A stretch of DNA of 64,000 nt, from positions 744,001 to 808,000 of the forward strand of contig BRON01000015.1 in assembly GCA_024345305.1 (NCBI GenBank). Reading direction: 5' to 3'. Source of the DNA: Mrakia gelida. Its lineage: Eukaryota > Basidiomycota > Tremellomycetes > Cystofilobasidiales > Mrakiaceae. The position numbers and the translations under genes were made by a program. The notes under the pieces are model-generated. The model ran no database searches and was not told where the DNA came from. It worked only from the letters and a program-made list of their open reading frames with translations. Numbering within the stretch: the stretch's first letter is position 1; the number at the start of each line of letters is the position of its first letter. Below are positions 13,501 to 23,364 of the stretch, piece by piece.

Positions 13501-15575
13501 GATAAGCTTCTCTCGAAGATGTACTACAACTGGACGACGAACCGGTGGCTCCTTCTCAGGTTCGATGCTCTCGGAGCGCTGGCCACCTTCATGTCGATGG
13601 GTGAGTGAAAAACTCAGCGCTCTCGCTCGCCTTCCGAGTAACTTTGCCTGACCGGCCTTCTCCCTTCACACATCAGCCCTCGCTATCTACTGGAGTGTCA
13701 GTGCTGGATCGTCAGCGATGGCTATCCTCGCGACTCAGTCTTTCGTGCAGGCTCTCTACTGTGAGTTTCGTCGTCGCGTTGCGGCCCACGAGAACATCGA
13801 CGCTGACATCCTCCTTCCTCTCAAACGGCAACAGGGATCTGCCGTAACCTCAATCAACTCGAGCTGGCCTTCAATGCTGTGGAGAGAATCGACGAATGTG
13901 AGCTTTGTTGGACTCGACGTTCGCCTTCCCTCCGCTGACTCTTCTTCCTTCCTTCGATCGGCCAGACCTCTACCTCGACCAAGAACCGCCCTACTTCATC
14001 GATTCGAACCGAACTCCTGCCTTCTGGCCTTCCTCTACCTCTGCTCAACCGATCATCAGCGTTCGCAACCTTGAGATGAAATACGCGCCGGGTGAGCTCG
14101 ACGCGTCCCATCTTCTCTTCTCACCTTCCGTTCGCTGAACATCTTCTCTCCTCTTTACCGCAGATCTCCCTTCCGTTCTCCATGGAGTCTCGTTCGACAT
14201 CAAGGCCGGCGAGAAGATTGGACTGATTGGTCGAACGGCGAGTGGGAAGTCGACCCTCGCTCTCGTGAGTATCTTTCCTCCCTACGACTCGCCGACGGCT
14301 TCGAGACTGACCTTTCGTTATCTCTCAGGCTCTTCTTCGCTTCACCGATCCTACGGCTGGGAGCATCTTCATCGACGGTATCGATATCTCAACGATCGGA
14401 GTACAAGATCTTCGAACCTCCCTCACTTTCATCCCTCAAGACGCCGTCCGTTCTCTTCCCTACTTCCTCTGCTCTCAGAACTGACTCTCGAAATCTCCTT
14501 CACCCCACAGACTCTCTTCTCCGGCACTCTGCGCGAAAACCTCGATCCATTCGGCACCAAATCGGACGAGGAGTTGACCGATATCATTCGTCGAGTTCAC
14601 CTCGTCACCGAGCGAACCAGCCAAACAGCACCGCCGAGTCGCGTCCCCTCCTTCCTCGGACTTCCAGATCTTCTAGACTCAGGGGAGGCCAGCGTTATCC
14701 CCAGCCCGGAACCTTCGATCTACACCAGCACGACCGTCGTCGAGGAGAAGAAGGTTGTCATCACGCTCGACAGCGTCGTTTCTGCTGGAGGTCTCAACTT
14801 CTCGAGTGGACAGCGTCAGCTTCTTTCGATGGCTCGTGCACTTCTTCGAGGAAATAACATCGTCATCATGGACGAAGCGGTGAGTCGCAGTCTCCTCGAC
14901 GCGTCGAGTCGTTCGCTCGTGCTGATCGTTCTCCTTCTCTCGCTTCCTTCCACCTCTCCTCCTCATCCTCTACCGCAGACTGCGTCGTGAGTCAATACTC
15001 CTCTCTCGTAGGGTCAAAGGCGTCGAAGCCGTAGAGATGGGTCGAGAACGACCGCCGACTCGAGGGATCGACTTGACCATCGCTGATTTCTCTCCTTCGC
15101 TCTCTCTCTCCTCTTCCTTTTCTGTACAACAAACAGCGTCGACATGGAGACGGACGACCTGATACAAAAGACCATCCGAGAAGAACTCAAGGACGTCACA
15201 GTTCTTACCATCGTCAGTTCTCGCTCTTTCTGCGTTCGTTGGTAATCTCGTCCAAGCTCACTCCCTTCCCTTCTTTCTTCGTGACCAGGCCCATCGACTC
15301 AGCTCGGTCATCGACTACGACCGACTTCTCGTTTTGGAACAGGGTCGGATAGCAGAGTTGTTCGTCCCAGTCTTCCTCTCCCTCTTCTCGAGACGCCAAG
15401 TTTCATCGACGGCTCGAACTGACTCGTTCTCTCTTCGCCCTCTTCCTCTTCTCGCAGCGACACTCCTTCTGCACTCCTCGCCAACCCCGATGGACTGTTC
15501 ACGAAGATGGTGATCAAGAGTGGGAAGTACGAGGAGTTGAAGAAGGCTGCAGAGAAGGGGTTCGGATCCACGTGA
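7587..15575 (+). CDS. ABC transporter, ABCC/MRP subfamily (full-size)
   Basis: This is a membrane ATP-driven exporter with about 20 exons and roughly 1,450-1,500 residues. The start at 7587 (MSSDQQIFFSF) precedes a GTGAGT intron. Exons to about 8750 encode a hydrophobic N-terminal TMD0-like region. TMD1 follows (about 8870-10810), with SVSAIFLAYAAPFFMKRVLD and SIKLIKFLGWEPSWAEKA. NBD1 has Walker A GPVGSGKS, split by an intron near 11250, signature LSGGQKAR (11690) and Walker B TLLLDDPLAAVD (11820). TMD2 spans about 12340-13860 and includes WFDTTPAGRILNRFS. NBD2 has Walker A GRTASGKST (14240), Q-loop TFIPQDATLFSGTLRENLDP, signature FSSGQRQ and Walker B NIVIMDEATASVD, the last interrupted by an 8-nt micro-exon. 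A Ser/Pro-rich insertion lies between Q-loop and signature. This order is that of fungal vacuolar ABCC pumps (Ybt1/Bpt1/Ycf1-like) that export glutathione conjugates, bile acids or metals. The substrate cannot be told from sequence. Confidence 0.93.
14979..14986 (+). other. 8-nt micro-exon in ABCC gene
   Basis: Between a GTGAGT intron at 14881-14978 and another at 14987-15136 lies the 8-base exon ACTGCGTC. Only with it included does the Walker B/D-loop read DEATASVD across the three exons (GAAGCG, ACTGCGTC, CGTCGAC). The near-invariant motif makes the splice model compelling. Confidence 0.85.
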
Positions 15576-15864
15576 GGATGGACGCGTCGCGGATTGTCGA
15601 GATCTCAAGCAAAAAAAAGGATAGACATGGTCTTGTTGCTTACTCGCGACCTTTCCAGTTCGATTGAAACCCATAAGGAAAGCGAAGATTGAATACAGGG
15701 CAAGATCTACTGTAAGTAAACTACTCCGAGAACGAACCCCAAAAACCTGAAGAAAAGACAGCGACGACCACAGAGATCGCGTCCACGACGAGAGTCTTTT
15801 CGAAGCAAACCGAATGCCTCCATCGATCGTGGAGGCAACGCACAGGACGGAAAGTCAAACGAGC
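15576..15864. other. Convergent 3' region between ABCC and membrane-protein genes
   Basis: This is 289 bases of presumed 3' UTRs, with a GACGCGTC palindrome at about 15579 and a short A-run at 15611-15617. I see no gene. Confidence 0.6.
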
Positions 15865-17288
15865 TCAAGCACCAGTGATCAGAGGCGTCCTCTCGTCCTG
15901 GGTCTCCTCCTCGAGAACCGGAGCCCACGCCGCTTGTTGAGCTGCCGTATAGTTGGAGCGAGCTCCGAGGACTTGAAGGGCAACGAGAGAATTTTGGAAG
16001 GCTCCGATGATGAAGGTGAAGACGAACTTGGAGATCTGTTGAGCGAAGAAAGGCGAAGGAGGGAGGTCAGCGTCGAAGTCAACAAACGGGAACGAGAAAC
16101 GAAGAGGTCAAGAGTGGAGAACGACGAACCTCAGCGGCCCAGAGATGACCATCCTCGGCCGACATACTCTTGTGGGTGTAGATGGGAGCGAGAATGGCGA
16201 TGGATATCGGCCTGGAGTCGAAGAAAGAAGGGAAGAAGGTGAGCTTCCCGAGCTTCGACCATGACGCGTCTTTCTGCCTCCTCCATCCATCCCTCGCAAC
16301 CTTCTTCCCCGGCAACGAAGCTCGCAAAGAACTCACCAAAACAAGAAGAACAGCACCGCACCCCAAGCAGCTCCCTGCAGCACGCTCCAAGCCAGCCTCT
16401 CGAACCAACCTCTCACGCCTCCCCTCATTCCCTCCCTCCCCACTCCCCAGAACAACCCCATGTTCTCCGTCCCTTCAGCCCAAAACCTCAAGAGCATCTT
16501 GCTGTAGTATCCAAAGGTGCTTCCCTTCTTCTTCTTCTTGGTGATCTCGTCTGAGGAGGAGTCGAAGAGGGATCGAGGATCGGGGAGGTGGGCGACGCGA
16601 GGCCAGGGTCCGAGAGGGAGGGGAGACGTTCGGGCGTTGGCGAGATCTGGGAGGATGAGCGTTGGGACAATGAGGAAGGTGGCGAGTCCTTGGACGAGGC
16701 AGGTGACTCCGAGATCTTTGAGTGAGTGAGAGGGAGAGGAGAGAAGGAGGAAGGGGAGGAGTGAGCTGACGTCGGGGCTGAGGGAGAGCGAGGGAGAGGG
16801 AGGGAAGAGCAGAAGCGAGGTGCGGGAAAGATGAACGAACCTCCAGCGAAGGGCAACGGGAAGAGCCAGAACGACGTGTTGGGCTCGTAGTGGTACATGT
16901 TCTTGGCTGTATAGAAGGGAAGCAAAGTCAGTCAGGAAGTCTACGAGTTGAGGAAGAGGGAGGGAGGAGAGCAGGGACGTCATCCCTTCGACCCTTCTCC
17001 AGATCGTCCTTCCTAGAGCGTCCCAGAGGAGGATGAAAGCCTGAGATCTCTACATACGCGGAAGGCGATGCAGAGCTAGCTCGCGCTCGAGGATGGATGC
17101 TAGGAATCTACAAAGAGAGGTTGGAAAGACTCACCGATGAAGAAGTTGATCGTTCCATCGATCAGGCCGGCGGCGACTCCCTGGATGATCCAGACGAACG
17201 CCCACTGTTTCCAGTCTATCGTAGCCGGAAGAGGGAAGAAGATTCCAGCGTTCTTCTTGGAAGGAGAGGGAGTCGTAGGAGTCGACAT
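15865..17288 (-). CDS. Small multi-pass membrane protein, possibly DUF2456 (yeast ILT1/YDR090C-like)
   Basis: This five-exon gene has its start at the ATG at 17286-17288 (MSTPTTPSPSKKNAG) and its stop at 15865. The product is about 235 residues. After a short Ser/Thr/Pro/Lys N-terminus comes DWKQWAFVWIIQGVAAGLID then GTINFFIG, a predicted membrane helix. Next are NTSFWLFPLPFAG, a second helix (DLGVTCLVQGLATFLIVPTL), a polar loop with KKKKK, an amphipathic stretch (ENMGLFWGVGREGMRGG), a third helix (SVLQGAAWGAVLFFLFW) running into PISIAILAPIY, and a final helix (KFVFTFIIGAFQNSLVALQV). It ends with an acidic tail (EEETQDERTPLITGA). The IDGxINF and FPLPFAGD-type motifs recall the uncharacterised fungal DUF2456 family as I remember it; a domain search would settle this. 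The 5' end faces the F-box-like gene at 17816. Confidence 0.75.
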
Positions 17289-17302
17289 CTTCTGGGAGGG
17301 GA

Positions 17303-17345
17303 GGAAGCGGTTGGAGGGGAAGGAGGTGAGCTCGACCAACTTTCG
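17303..17345 (+). repeat. 43-nt element shared with 325-367 (minus strand)
   Basis: This is the partner of the element at 325-367, with 40 of 43 positions identical. It reads as a possible exon end (...RLEGKE) followed by a GTGAGC donor. It lies 15 bases upstream of the minus-strand membrane-protein start codon and 470 bases upstream of the plus-strand F-box-like start. Confidence 0.75.
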
Positions 17346-17456
17346 GTCTTGAGACAAGAGCAGTCGCAGACGAGCCTTCTACGGTATGTTTCTGTTTTTG
17401 CAGTATTCGTTGTCTCTCAAAGAAACGATGAGACCTAGATCGAGCTGGAAACGAGC

Positions 17457-17471
17457 GAAAATATATATATC
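17457..17471. promoter_or_regulatory. TATA-like element
   Basis: An AT-rich run (AAAATATATATATCG) in otherwise GC-rich spacer sits between the divergent genes starting at 17288 (-) and 17816 (+). It could serve either promoter. There is no direct evidence of function beyond composition and position. Confidence 0.3.
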
Positions 17472-17815
17472 GCAAAGAAGGAGAGACCTCAGCTTTCGAA
17501 GGGAGAAAGCCGACCGTTGAGCTCGCTTCCTTTCCTTCCACGAACGCTCACCCCCTCCGAACTCGACTCTCTCCTCGTTTCTCGCTTTCTCGATACTCTC
17601 AGCATACCTCTTCATCCTATTTCTCAGGCTCTGAACCCCTACTAATGGGTGAGAAGAGGAAGGGAAGCAGAGAACAAGAAGAAGGTGAGCTCTCTTCCCT
17701 CCCTCCCGTCCCCTCCTTCCCTCTTCCTTTGGAGCTCGTTAACTTTCCTTCTCCGACTGAAGCTGACTCCATCCTCTTCTCCCTCCAATTCGCTCCGTCA
17801 AAGGCTGCTCTCTTC

Positions 17816-19569
17816 ATGTCCATCCCGAACGAGACTGTGACGCTCATCGCCAAGGAGGCAGCTTCCCCGAACAACAACAACTCGTCCCTCGCTTCCCTCT
17901 CTCTCGTTTCGCCTCGTTTCGTAGAGGTTCGTCCTGCTCCTTGACCTCGACCTCTCCATCAGGATGATACTGACACCTTCGACTGCTCTTTCCTCTCACA
18001 GATCGTCCTTCCCATCCTTCTCAAGGACGTACGAGTCTTCGGCAGCTGCGAAGGGAAGGTCAACAACGCGAAGGTCCAGTCTCTTCTCAACCTCGTCCGC
18101 TTCCAAGATCGAACGGACAACGTCGAGTAGGTCCCTAGCTCTTCCTTTGGTTCCACTCCTGAGCATCGTGGCTGATTCGTCTTCTTCCCGCTTCACCTCG
18201 CAGGTCTTTCGGCATCGTCGACGAGTTTCAAGACTTCACCCCCCTTCTCCACGGTCCTCGACTTCACACCATCATCCAGTCCTTCCAACGGATCACCACC
18301 CTCGTTATACCCATCTATCTCGTTACAAACCTTCTCCTTGACGTCGTCTACCGCCACCCAACTGTCGTCGACCTCGAAATCTCCGGATTCGATGGCGAGC
18401 TCAGCCCTCTCTTCGACCCAACGAAACCACTCGTCCACCAACCCAGACCCGCCGGTCCTCTCGTCCTTCGGAACCTCGATGGAATCGTCAGAGGTGGACA
18501 GCGGGACAGTCTGAGGATCTTCCAGAACTTCGTCGACTGTGTTGCTACCACCGGAATCCTCGTCCCCTGCGTTGTCGGTCGCTTCCAATCGTCCGTCCTC
18601 GAACAACCCAGTGTCGGACCCTTCACCCAACGAACCCCTCACCTCAGTCTCCAGACGCTCGGCTGCGAACTCGAAGACACTTCGTTCGAGGGAGCTTACA
18701 TGTGGATCCACAACGTCGTCGAATGGCAGTCCTCGCTTTCCTCCCTCTTCATCGTCCTCGCGAATCGTCGAACAAAGACGCCGTTCGTTCTCTCGCACGG
18801 AATTCTTCACTGGCCAACCGGAGAGACAGCGTCGGTTCGAGACGTCGGACAAGCACCCTCGTATCACTGGAGGAGCCTCTCGGTTTACATCGTCCGAGCG
18901 GAGTACCATCGTCAGCATCCGGAAGACTCGTCGTCGAACTTCGAGGTCCAAAAACTCGAGCTCACCTTCGGTCCCGATCGGGTCGTTCTCCCTGATCATA
19001 TCTGGACTTTCGTCACGGATTCCCCTCACGCAGAGTCCCTTCAGTCCTTGCACTTCGTGCGAGGACGTTGGAGTTCAGATTGGGTGAGTCCGAGCACGCT
19101 TTCCCGCTTCGTCTCGACTTCGAGTGAACGCGTCGACGATCGTTCCTCCCTCGACGACCTCTCGCTGACCCTTTTCTTCCTTCGCCTTCTTTCGAACCTC
19201 CCCAGACCCTCACTGCCTCTTACCTCCATCATCTCCCCAAACTCACCTCCATCACCTTCACCGGCTCCCTCACCAAATCACCCACCCTCAACCTTCGACT
19301 CACATGTCGCTTTGGTCTCGGCTGGGTTCGATCTCGCTGCGTTCGACGCTCGGTGAGTCCGTCTCTTGATTTTGCGTTTTAATATAACCCCCGCCCTTTC
19401 AGTACTGACCCTTCCATCTCTCGTCGTGCTACAGAACCGCTTCTCCTGACGCGTCGTCGTTCGAGACCTTCCTCAGGTGAGCTTCGAATTTTCCTTCGCT
19501 CGTTTCGTTCTCGAGAAGGTCTGACTTTTTCCCTTCGTCCGTGTATCGGATGCTTCTGTCAGGGAATGA
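17816..19569 (+). CDS. F-box-like family protein, with a frame break near the C-terminus
   Basis: The start is ATG 17816 (MSIPNETVTLIAKEAA), with an F-box-like N-terminus (NSSLASLSLVSPRFVE). Introns follow at about 17928-18000 and 18126-18204. The long third exon (18205-19082) contains HPTVVDLEISGF, PAGPLVLRNLDGI and leucine-rich segments such as ESLQSLHFVRGRW. The next exon (from about 19205) starts well in one frame (TLTASYLHHLPKLTSITFTG) but must change frame around 19255-19300 to give GFDLAAFDAR, the 19433 splice and the terminal SSFETFLRE ending at 19567-19569. That C-terminus matches the paralogue at 48831 (GFDILSFDAR...SFETFLRL), so the shifted frame is probably the ancestral one. Either a one-base indel (real or assembly) or early truncation applies. 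The family role would be SCF substrate adaptor; the function is unknown. Confidence 0.6.
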
Positions 19570-20284
19570 TCCCGTCGAGGCTGTCTTCCGTCGTCGGTGG
19601 AGGGAGAGGGAAGAGGAGGAGGAGATGGATCGCCCGCATCGGAGGAGACGTGTCGCGTCGCTGTCTTTTCCTTACTATCGCTTTGTTGTTGCCACCTGCT
19701 CTAGATCATTTAACGAACATCTACGACCATCTCAGATTCGTCAGAAGCTGCCCGCAACGTCGTCCGAATCGCTCCCCTCGCGTCGCGTCGAGGCGAGCTG
19801 TTTTCGCGTCCCGTCTCTTTCCGTCCCTGACGTCGACTCTCTTAGTTCGGGACGGTAAGACCCCAATCCCATCGAATCTGAGACACCTAGTATCAAAGTG
19901 GTGTGTGAGATGAACGAGACCCTTGGAGAGCGAGCCGACGCGTCGAGGTCGAGCTGATTTCGACGCTACTTCTCCTTTCCTTCGGTCGTCTCGTCCTGCC
20001 ATCACGGGGATCCGTCGAAACGAGTCCTCATCCAAGCTCAGGTGGTGTGTGCGCTCGCCAGGTTCGCAGTTCATCGAAACCTGCCTCGTCTTCGCTCGTC
20101 GCGACCTCGAGTTGCCAGGCTTACGAAGCGACGCAAGCGCGTGATCTCTCTTTCCCCTCTCAGCGAATCGGACTCGTTCTTCCATTCCCTTCGACGTGCA
20201 CTCGCCCTTCTCCTCCTTCCTCTCTCCGTCCTCTTCTTCTCCCCTTCTCGACCTCCTTCCTCGCCGAGTCCTCTTCCCTTCACG
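19570..20284. other. Spacer, no gene seen
   Basis: This is 715 bases between two plus-strand genes. It contains clusters of CGTCGCGTCG-type sequence and the palindrome GACGCGTC (about 19938). Short frames are Arg/Ser-rich and lack domains. A non-coding first exon of the next gene could lie here. Confidence 0.5.
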
Positions 20285-22788
20285 ATGTGGAATCTCGAGG
20301 CCTACATAGTCGAGTGCGTCCTTCGACTCAAGCTATCTTCCTCTCTCTCCGACCCCCTCCCGATGGCCAGACGACTTCCACTCTCCCACTATCCGACCTT
20401 GACCTCGTTGGGTCCTCTCACGCCAGCTCAGAGGAAAGTTCTGGAATCTCTTTTGGAGACGGCGAAGCAGTGGCATAATGTAGATGTCTTCAAGGAAGTC
20501 GCTGATTTGATGGTCCAGGAGGCGATTCAGAGGGAGAAGGAAGGAAGGGAAGGTGGTGGAGCGGCGTCGGTTCGTCCGTTCCTTCTTCTTCTTCTTCCCT
20601 TCGTCTGATATAGCTCTGGGTGAGGGGTTGTAGCAGAAACGTATCTGCTAAAGTGACTCTTTCCGCACTCACAGTCATCGTCGTCGAACTTGAAGGCTCC
20701 GATCTCGTCTAGTTCTGAGGTTCGTCTTTCACTCGACTCGACCGCTTTCCTCCCCTCTCTCTCTTCTCCTCTTCCTTCTTGTTTTCTCCGCATTCCAGGC
20801 GAAGAAAACTAAGGCTCACATACATCTCCTTTCTTCCGTCTCTTCAAAGTCTCGCGATACTCGCCCCAAGAACCTCGACCATAGTCTTGTGAGTCGCTCC
20901 GACTGAACGACGACTCCTTCTTCCGTTGCTGGATCCTCACTGCTTCTCCTCTTTCTTTCTCGCCATAGATGTCACCTTCCCTCTCTCCGACGATGACCAC
21001 AACTCCTCTCGGAGAGATCCCAGCTGGAACTACTCAGGTGAGTCCTCGCCCACCATTGACGAGAGTTCGAGGGAATCGAGGCTCGAGCTCGACTTCGCTT
21101 CGTTTCGCCTCTTCTTCGCGTCCTCTTGACCTTGTTTCCTCGTCTTTTCTACTATCTTAACCCTCAGGCTCAGCATCCCTCGTCTACTCCTGCTCCGAAC
21201 GTACTCAAGAACGTGAGGTCAACGGCGACACCACCCACAAGAGACGTGTCGACGCGACGTCGACGATCAAAGCTGATCGCTCCGTCTTCTCTTAAGCAGC
21301 AATCTATTGGAGCTGGAACGTCTTCGAACTCGATCTCTAAACCTACCGGAGTGTCTTCCAGAGTGAGTTTCTCTCTTTTCTCTTTGTGTCGTTCCGCTTA
21401 CCCACCTTTGTGCATCAAACTGACCGTCGCGTCGTCGGTCTTCTTTTCAGCCACCCGCCATCGTCGAACCCCAACAGAACGCTCAGATCGGTCAACAGCA
21501 GCAGCAGCACACGATTCAAATCACCGCCGTCCTCGGGAATCATCCTCAGCAGCAGCCTCAACAACCACAGCAGCCGAGAACCGTCGCCCCTCCTCATCAT
21601 CAGCTGCCTCCTCCCGTCGCACAGTCCCAAAGCATCGGTTCCTCCGCTACCGTTCGATTTCCCGCAGCTCCAACTCAGCCTCAGCAGCAGCAGAATCAGC
21701 CCGAGGGAGTTCAAAGATCTTCTGCCATTTCGGCTAGAGAGAAGGTCGCGTCGATGTCGATGTCGACGCCCGAAGGTGGGCGCGCTTCGCTCGTTCTGCT
21801 TCGTCGATAGCTCGCTCGACTCAACTGATCTTCCTTACCTTCCGTCACTTCAACAGGATCCTCCAACGTTCCTACTCTCGTCAGGATGTCTATGGACGCG
21901 GTGAGGGTCCTTCCCGTCAACTTGAGGGTTCGTAACCCCCTCTCGTCGCGTCCCTCTTACCTCCTTACTTTGTTAATGTTCGTCCTTTATTCCTCGCACG
22001 CAGAACGAATACTCCAGATCACCGTCAGTCTTCCGTCTCGCCAGTCTTTCTGCTCCACGTTTTCGAAAACTGTTGAACTGATCGGCTCGCACTTCGTCTG
22101 TTTCGATTTTCAGCGCGAAAGCTGAACATCCCACCTGGAGGACCAACATCACTCTGCTCCCTAACTCGTACAAGAACTCTCTCTCGGAAGCTGATCGATC
22201 AGTTTACTCGGTCATCAATCTCGAAGCCAACGACCTCGTCCCTATGCCGGAACATCCCTCGGATCAGCATATCGCCAACCTCAAACGAGCGGCAGACCTC
22301 CTCCGCTTCGAATCTTCGACCGAAACCCCAAGGATTACGAAGAATCCCCACTCTACCAAGCCTGGATCTCGTCTGGTTACGACGGAGAGGTCCTCCTTCT
22401 CTGTGCCAAGCTGAGCTCGAAAATCAGCTCTCAGCTCTCCAAGTACAATCGACAAGCACAGGTGAGTTCCATCGGTCTTCGACTCGCTTTCTCCCTCAGC
22501 CTGAAGCTGATCGCTTCTTTCTTTCTTTCTTCCATTTTCGCTGGAAGGAAACGGCTACCCCTGCGAAGAGATCATCCGCCGACGAGCAACAAACCCCCGG
22601 GACCTCGACTTCTGTTCGTCCTCACTTCTCTTTGCTCGGCTTCGAGCTCGTCGCGTCCTCCGAATCTTCGTTCGCGTTCGAGCTGACCTGCTTTTCCCGC
22701 GTTGCCTTCTTCCTTCAATCAGGGATCCAAGAAGGCTCGAATCGAGAACAATGGAGCCGACGACGACGAGGGCGACCTCTACGAATAG
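20285..22788 (+). CDS. Gln-rich protein of unknown function, with a frame break
   Basis: I do not recognise the family. The first ATG giving a coding-like frame is 20285 (MWNLEAYIVECVLRLK). Exon 1 has a helical conserved-looking block (LTPAQRKVLESLLETAKQWH, NVDVFKEVADLMVQEAIQRE). Then come short Ser/Lys-rich exons with possible nuclear-localisation basic clusters (AKKTKAH; STRRRRSKL). A Gln/Pro-rich exon (21452-21776) has QQQQQH and NHPQQQPQQPQQPRT. A C-terminal block begins NEYSRSP/AKAEHPTWRTNITLLPN. That block is coding-like in one frame to about 22313 (RAADLLRF) and in the -1 frame thereafter (RIFDRNPKDYEESPLYQAW, ISSGYDGEVLLLCAKL). No intron can fit between them. The last exon reads GSKKARIENNGADDDEGDLY. 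Gln-rich tracts and basic clusters suggest a nuclear regulator; this is inference only. Confidence 0.6.
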
Positions 22789-23364
22789 GCGGCTCTTAGA
22801 CGACGGCTTTCGTTTCGTTTCGACGTGTTTTGTTTTCCTTTCGCTTTAGCTTTTCTTCGTTTCTCCCCCTCTCTCGCGCGATCACCCTACGTATGGCTAC
22901 CTCCTCTCTCTCTCTCTTTTCTCACTTTACGACCTCCTCATCTCACGAATCTATGTATCGTTCTCGTTCTCGACGACGCGTCTCGCAGCTCGACTTGCTT
23001 CCTTCTCTTCTCGCTCGCAAGTAACGAGCGAACGAGCCATCTATTGACGAAGTTCACTGCAGTCCCATAAAGAAAGCGAAAGAGTCCAACAGGTCCAGAA
23101 CGAACGAGAGCGAGAGGGGTAAGATAAAGAAGGGAAGGGAACGAGCGAAGCGACGAAAAGAGAAGAGAGAAAAAGCAAGAGAAAGTCGTGTTGTTGTTGT
23201 TGTAGATGATCGTAGGGTAGAGGGAGGATGGCGTGTGGGTGAAGGAGGATATATATGTGAGTGTGAAGAAGAAGCAAATGCAAAGCAGAGAAAGCAAGAA
23301 ACGAGAAACGAGAAAAATGCAAAAACGAAACGAAACGGGTCCGAACGCGAACGCGTACGGAAAA
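22789..23364. other. Convergent 3' region
   Basis: This is 576 bases between two convergent genes. The left part is pyrimidine-rich with repeated TCTCTC; the right part is purine-rich, with (TTG)5 at about 23190-23205 and repeated ACGAAACGAGAAA-type words. It probably holds 3' UTRs. No gene is seen. Confidence 0.6.

Noticed and set aside
23190..23205. TTG repeat as a coding poly-Gln or CRISPR-like array
   Set aside because: It is a simple trinucleotide run in a convergent 3' region. There are no spaced repeats and no coding frame around it.
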